NCBI GenBank assembly: GCA_903813345.2
Contig: CAIIXF020000012.1
Coordinates: forward strand, 16,920,020-16,984,019
Source of the DNA: Owenia fusiformis
Lineage: Eukaryota > Annelida > Polychaeta > Sabellida > Oweniidae
Length of the DNA: 64,000 nt
Direction of reading: 5' to 3'
Numbering within the stretch: position 1 is the stretch's first letter; each line of letters begins with the position of its first letter. This document shows, piece after piece, positions 59,093 through 64,000 of this stretch. Position numbers and translations under genes: made by a program. The notes below the pieces were generated by a model. The model was not told the DNA's origin. It did no database searches and saw nothing but the letters and a program-made list of their open reading frames with translations.

Positions 59093-60790
59093 ATGGATAG
59101 ATCGGATGATGTGAAGCAATTATTCAATGGACAAATTATCAAAAAGGAAATAATTGATTCTTTTGATGAAATTGGGAGTGTTACTCACAATGTGACAATG
59201 CATCATGGAATAAGTGATAATGATGTAAAAGCAGAATTAGACTGTATGGGTGTTAAACAAGAATCGGATACTAAACCTGATGATACATATGTAAGAGAAG
59301 AAATCACATATAAGAAAATTGAAGTGAAACTAGAATTAGACGGTACTGACAGTACTAATTTTCCTGTAGGACTATCTGTTCAGAATAGCTTCAATGAATG
59401 TGAGGTCAACACAGTAAAAGGATATTTTAAACCAGAATTAGGATTTGAAGTAGGAGATACTATCTATGCTGCCACCTATAATGATCATCCCAGGGAAAAA
59501 CCATTCAAATGCGATCATTGTTGTAGATGTTTCTCACAGCAATCACATTTGAAAAATCATATAAGGGCACATACTAGAGAGAAACCATTCAAATGTGATC
59601 ATTGCAGTAAATGTTTCTCATGGCAATCATGTTTGAAAAAACATATTAGGACACATACTGGAGAGAAACCATTCAAATGTGATCATTGCAGTAAATGTTT
59701 CTCATGGCAATCATGTTTGAAAAATCATATAAGGACACATACTGAGGAGAAGCCATTCAAATGTGGTCATTGTGGTAAATGTTTCTCACAGCAATCAGAC
59801 TTGAAAACTCATATAAGGACACATACTGGAGAGAATCCATTCAAATGTGAACATTGTAGTAAATGTTTCTCACAGCAATCACACCTGAAAAATCATATGA
59901 CTCATACTGGAGAGAACCCATTCAAATGTGATCATTGTAGTAAATATTTCTCAAGGCAATCACTTTTGACAATTCATATAAGGACACATACTGGAGAGAA
60001 GCCATTCAAATGTGAATACTGTAGTAAATGTTTCTCACAGCAATCAGACTTGAAAACTCATATAAGGACACATACTGGAGGGAAACCATTCAAATGTGAA
60101 CATTGTAGTAAATGTTTCTCACAGCAATCACATTTGAAAAATCATATAATGACTCATACTGGAGAGAAGCCATTCAAATGTGATCATTGTAGTAAATATT
60201 TCTCAAGGCAATCACTTTTGACAATTCATATAAGGACGCATACTGGAGAGAAGCCATTCAAATGTGAATACTGTAGTAAATGTGTCTCACAGCAATCAGA
60301 CTTGAAAACTCATATAAGGACACATACTGGAGAGAAACCATTCAAATGTGATCATTGTAGTAAATGTTTCTCACAGCAATCACATTTGAAAAATCATATA
60401 ATGACTCATACTGGAGAGAAGCCATTCAAATGTGATCATTGTAGTAAATATTTCTCAAGGCAATCACTTTTGACAATTCATATAAGGACACATACTGGAG
60501 AGAAGCCATTCAAATGTGAATACTGTGGTAAATGTTTCTCACAGCAATCACATTTGAAAACTCATATAAGGAGACATACTGGAGAGAAACTATTCAAATG
60601 TGAACATTGTGAGAAATCTTTCTCTTTAAGGCGAAGTTGGAAAAATCATTTAAGAACTCATGAAAGAGAGAAACTGAATGACTCCAAGACTCCAAGACTC
60701 ATTGCTCCCAAACCCAACATTTCAAAACTGAATATCTCATCTACCTCAATATTTTTCAAACCACACATGCATTGTTTCCATTTGATTTAA
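59093..60790 (+). CDS. C2H2 zinc-finger protein, 14 fingers, with three-finger higher-order repeat
   Basis: 565 aa starting MDRSDDVKQLFNGQIIKKE. This ATG is chosen because the paralogue at 62583 begins identically in context (TTTCAAAATGGAT) and the frame upstream has no ATG. Residues 1-~140 are acidic, with no KRAB, SCAN, ZAD or BTB domain recognised, and contain five consensus SUMO-type sites (IKKE, VKAE, VKQE, VKLE, FKPE). Fourteen C2H2 fingers with HTGEKPFKC-type linkers follow. Fingers 5-7, 8-10 and 11-13 are three near-identical copies of a 252-bp three-finger block. Finger 5 lacks one codon between its two histidines. Finger 14 is divergent (CEKSFSLRRSWKNH). The protein is probably a nuclear DNA-binding regulator; its target is unknown. 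AATAAA at 61174-61179 is a likely poly(A) signal. Confidence 0.92.
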   Translation: MDRSDDVKQLFNGQIIKKEIIDSFDEIGSVTHNVTMHHGISDNDVKAELDCMGVKQESDTKPDDTYVREEITYKKIEVKLELDGTDSTNFPVGLSVQNSFNECEVNTVKGYFKPELGFEVGDTIYAATYNDHPREKPFKCDHCCRCFSQQSHLKNHIRAHTREKPFKCDHCSKCFSWQSCLKKHIRTHTGEKPFKCDHCSKCFSWQSCLKNHIRTHTEEKPFKCGHCGKCFSQQSDLKTHIRTHTGENPFKCEHCSKCFSQQSHLKNHMTHTGENPFKCDHCSKYFSRQSLLTIHIRTHTGEKPFKCEYCSKCFSQQSDLKTHIRTHTGGKPFKCEHCSKCFSQQSHLKNHIMTHTGEKPFKCDHCSKYFSRQSLLTIHIRTHTGEKPFKCEYCSKCVSQQSDLKTHIRTHTGEKPFKCDHCSKCFSQQSHLKNHIMTHTGEKPFKCDHCSKYFSRQSLLTIHIRTHTGEKPFKCEYCGKCFSQQSHLKTHIRRHTGEKLFKCEHCEKSFSLRRSWKNHLRTHEREKLNDSKTPRLIAPKPNISKLNISSTSIFFKPHMHCFHLI

Positions 60791-62216
60791 CATAGATTTA
60801 GTCACACATTCAGCACACCAGAAGGAATTCGAACTTTGTCTTGATAGTCTTAATAGAAGTTTGTCTCAATAGCTGAATTAAGGCAAACTTTCAGAGACTG
60901 AGAAATTAGTGTATATTCATTGAACATTAATAAGTGATTGTTAATAGTTCGTTAACTGACCCATATAAAGTTTAAACCACTTTGGCTTATGTTGTAGTCT
61001 TACTCAATGTTATCAAAATGTGATATGTGTAACTTTTTTTTTCAAAAAGAAGTTTTTGAAACTTTTTGTTTGAAAAATTGGGAAATTATTAAAAACTAAA
61101 TGTTAAAGCTTGCACAATGCATATGGCAGTCATCCTCATGTATCTTTTGTCTAAAAAATTAAGAACATTGGTCAATAAATACTGATACTGTAGATACACT
61201 TAATTTGGCTCCTGTTTTAATTTGACAGTAAAAAATTAAACATCCATCAAATTTCAGTTTGGAATTTTTGTCCAATCCACTTAGATATTGAACTCCAGGG
61301 GCCCCTTTTCTCTCAACATGTCATCAATTCAACATAATTCCAAAAGATATCCATTTTTAATTGACTCATTAACTTTGAAAGTGCCCAGAAAGCACCAAAT
61401 AGCATCTCAGAAGTGTAAAACTTTCAAGGGGGAGTGGGTCACTCTTTACACCCCCTCATAAAACAATTGGAAAGTTCGGAAGTTGCATTTGTTAATTTTA
61501 AACACTTTCAAAGCACAACGTCAACTATAAAGTAGTTCAATTTGATGAAAACTAAAGATATTGAAATCGACCATCCACCATCTTAGATGCGAAGGTTACG
61601 GCCGTTACCTTCGCTTGATACTGACCAATGGGTGTCATGCATTTCTAGAACTTCTTATTTTTCAAGACCTGATGTGCAATATTTCATATCTTAAAGATAG
61701 TTTGATGAATATTCAATGCATCTAAACCTAGAATAGTATCGCAATTAAACCTCAGTTTTGAATCATTGCAAAATTTAATCATCCTCAAAGCTTCACTCAC
61801 AATCACAAAGATGCTTTATATGAAAGCATCAAATGTTATTTGGAGTATATAGTAAATGAGGAGCTATTTTTTAATATTGAGGTTCAGTTTAACCTAATAC
61901 TGTTCTCCATTTATCAGTAGATCCAATAAAATTTTGGACAACAGCTAGGCAAAAAAGAAAAAAGAAAAATATGAGAAACTTTGGATACTTAAGAAAACAC
62001 TGCACACAACATGACAAATAAAATGTATGATTGATTTCCTGAAGAGATTTTACCTGAGTATGAGCTTGATGTTATAAGGCCTCATATATTACTCAAGTAC
62101 TGCATAATATATACATGGTATTTTATTTTCACACATGGTATTCTATGAAGTTTATGAATTTTCAAACTTTGGCAATTGCGCTTAATGTTCCTGTACAATG
62201 TTTTTCTTATTTTCCA
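60791..62216. other. Spacer between the two zinc-finger genes
   Basis: Begins with the 3'UTR of the first gene (poly(A) signal at 61174). The remainder is AT-rich with no coding exon, long repeat or foldback that I could support. Confidence 0.6.
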
Positions 62217-62582
62217 GTGTATTACTGACATACAGACGATAAACGTTTTGCAGTGATATCTACAGCACTGGAGAAAGAGGATACTGCCCCCAATTGACAT
62301 TTTGAAAACATGCTTGTACTCACCTGAAAACCACATAACTTTACTCGAAAATTATAAAACAGCAAATATTTGCATATTTTGACCTTTTGAGCCGAATAAT
62401 AGAAAAAAGAATTTTGAACACACTTGAGACAAAATCTTGTGGACAACACTGATTTTGTTTTGTGTAATATAAGGAGCCAGACATCAGTATTTGAAATGGG
62501 AATCAAAGTATGTACTTTCCAAACATATTCCCTAAAAAGAAAACAAACAGACAATAGACAAGCATCATAAAGAATTTTCAAA

Positions 62583-64000
62583 ATGGATACACAGGATTAT
62601 GTGAAACAATTATTAAATGAACCAATTATCAAAAAAGAAAGGATTGATTCTTTTGAGGAAGTCAGAAGTGAATCTCACAATGTCGCAGTGAATCAGGGAA
62701 TTGATGATAATAACATAAAAGCAGAATTAGACTGTATGGGTGATAAAACACAAGAGACGAAAATGATTGTTGAGGTCAGAAGTGAATCTCACAATGTTAC
62801 AGTGCATCATGGAATCAGCGATAATGATGTAAAAGAGGAATTAGACTGTATAAGAGGTAAAACACAAGAGACCAATATCATTAATGATTCAAAAATTTTT
62901 GTTAAAGAAGAGTTGGATTTCAAAGCTGATGATATACATGTAAGAGAAGAAGTCACTTATGAGAAACTTGAAGTGAACGACAGTGAATTAGATGTTACTG
63001 AAGCAAAGTATGACAGTGCTCAAACTAATATATCTGTTCAGAATAGATTCAGTGAGCGTGATGTCAAGACTGTAAAAGGAAATGTCAAACCAGAATTAGG
63101 ATTTGAAGTTGGTGATACTATCTATGCTGCCACCTATAATGATCAACGTTGCATAAGGCCATGTAAATGTGATCAGTGTGATCAATGTTTCTCAAAACAA
63201 TCAGCTTTGAAAAGTCACAAAAGAACTCATACAGAAGTGAAACCATTTAAATGTGAATATTGTGAGAAATGTTTCTCATATCAATCATCTTTGAAAACCC
63301 ATATATTGACTCATATGGGAGTTAAGCCATTCAAATGTCATCATTGTGCAAAATGTTTCTCACATAAATCAAAATTGAAATATCATTTATTGGCTCATAC
63401 TGGAGAGACACCATTCAAATGTGAATATTGCGAAAAATGTTTCACGCATCAGTTCATTTTGAAGCGTCATATATTGACTCATACAGGAGAGAAGCCTTTC
63501 AAATGTGAACATTGTGAGAAATGTTTCTCACAACAATCAAATTTGAAAAGTCATATATTGACTCATACTGGAGAGAAAACATTCAAATGTGAACATTGTG
63601 GTAAAGTATTCTCACAGCAATCACGTTTGAATATTCATAAAATGACTCATACTGGACAGAAACCTTTTGCTTTTAGATGTGACGAGTCTGGTAAATTTTT
63701 CTCTGGACACACAACTTTAAAAACTCATATGGTGACAGGAGAGAAACCATTCAAGTGTGACCAATGTGAAAGGTGTTTCATGCATAAATTCTCTTTGAAA
63801 CGGCATAGCAGGACTCATACTGAAAAGAATCCATTCAAGTGTGAGCAATGTGAGAAGTATTTCATGCATGAATTAACTTTGAAACGGCATAGCAGGACTC
63901 ATACTGGAGAGAAACCATTCAAATGTGAACATTGTGAGAAATGTTTCTCATGTCTATCAGCTTTGAAAATTCATAAAGTGACTCATACTGGAGAGAAAGC
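62583..64000 (+). CDS. C2H2 zinc-finger protein paralogue, cut by window end
   Basis: Open from ATG (MDTQDYVKQLLNEPIIKKER) to the last base with no stop; ten fingers are visible. It is paralogous to the gene at 59.1 kb: the N-terminus, the segment KPELGFE(V)GDTIYAATYND and the 5' leader all match. The N-terminal region has a 114-bp internal duplication (62658-62771 and 62772-~62880; VRSESHNV...ELDC...KTQET twice), giving IKKE, IKAE, VKEE, VKEE and VKPE sites. Finger 7 (about 63667-63740) has lost its second cysteine (CDESG) and its last histidine, so it cannot bind zinc normally. Finger helices differ from those of the first gene, so DNA targets have probably diverged. Confidence 0.9.
   Translation, partial: MDTQDYVKQLLNEPIIKKERIDSFEEVRSESHNVAVNQGIDDNNIKAELDCMGDKTQETKMIVEVRSESHNVTVHHGISDNDVKEELDCIRGKTQETNIINDSKIFVKEELDFKADDIHVREEVTYEKLEVNDSELDVTEAKYDSAQTNISVQNRFSERDVKTVKGNVKPELGFEVGDTIYAATYNDQRCIRPCKCDQCDQCFSKQSALKSHKRTHTEVKPFKCEYCEKCFSYQSSLKTHILTHMGVKPFKCHHCAKCFSHKSKLKYHLLAHTGETPFKCEYCEKCFTHQFILKRHILTHTGEKPFKCEHCEKCFSQQSNLKSHILTHTGEKTFKCEHCGKVFSQQSRLNIHKMTHTGQKPFAFRCDESGKFFSGHTTLKTHMVTGEKPFKCDQCERCFMHKFSLKRHSRTHTEKNPFKCEQCEKYFMHELTLKRHSRTHTGEKPFKCEHCEKCFSCLSALKIHKVTHTGEK

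Noticed and set aside
1-64000. LTR, retrovirus-like or Polinton elements
   Set aside because: No reverse transcriptase, integrase, capsid or polymerase motifs and no long terminal direct repeats were recognised in any frame.

Overview
The window is AT-rich eukaryotic DNA: spliced genes with GT-AG introns, a C2H2 zinc-finger gene pair, many small foldback DNA transposons and several minisatellites. No prokaryotic gene organisation is seen, and no LTR or retrovirus-like element. The gene content (tektin-2/tektin B1, FBXO21, citrate carrier, PSMG3, a zinc-finger pair without a recognisable KRAB or ZAD domain) and the repeats suggest a marine invertebrate, possibly a hemichordate or echinoderm. 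The species cannot be fixed from sequence alone.

Layout. (1) 1-28.3 kb, minus strand: SLC25A1, the mitochondrial citrate carrier. Four successive coding exons are visible and the 3' part lies beyond the window start. It has two alternative first coding exons, one at 5.2 kb and one at 28.2 kb; the roughly 23 kb between them is repeat-filled intron. (2) 28.28-28.63 kb: a compact head-to-head promoter between the distal SLC25A1 exon and TEKT2, containing a 31-bp near-palindrome that resembles two everted RFX X-boxes. (3) 28.6-33.2 kb, plus strand: TEKT2, complete in five coding exons. (4) 33.2-36.9 kb: repeats only. (5) 36.97-46.48 kb, minus strand: FBXO21, complete in 12 coding exons (616 aa: F-box, SirB1-like and YccV-like domains). 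Its intron 10 is almost wholly a 30-bp minisatellite made from its own 3' splice junction. (6) 46.5-51.3 kb: a possible divergent plus-strand leader, then PSMG3. (7) 51.68-56.54 kb: a ~4.9-kb interval bounded by 31-bp inverted repeats, carrying Lys/Arg-rich reading frames and a recurring 14-bp motif. (8) 58.9 kb to the end, plus strand: two tandem paralogous C2H2 zinc-finger genes, the second cut by the window end.

The exon models of SLC25A1, TEKT2 and FBXO21 were built by hand; splice phases close at every junction, and alignment to human proteins was from memory. The observations most worth following up are the FBXO21 splice-junction minisatellite, the alternative first exons of SLC25A1 with the shared TEKT2 promoter, the SUMO-consensus-rich leaders and three-finger higher-order repeat of the zinc-finger pair, and a four-copy MITE family with 9-bp target duplications.
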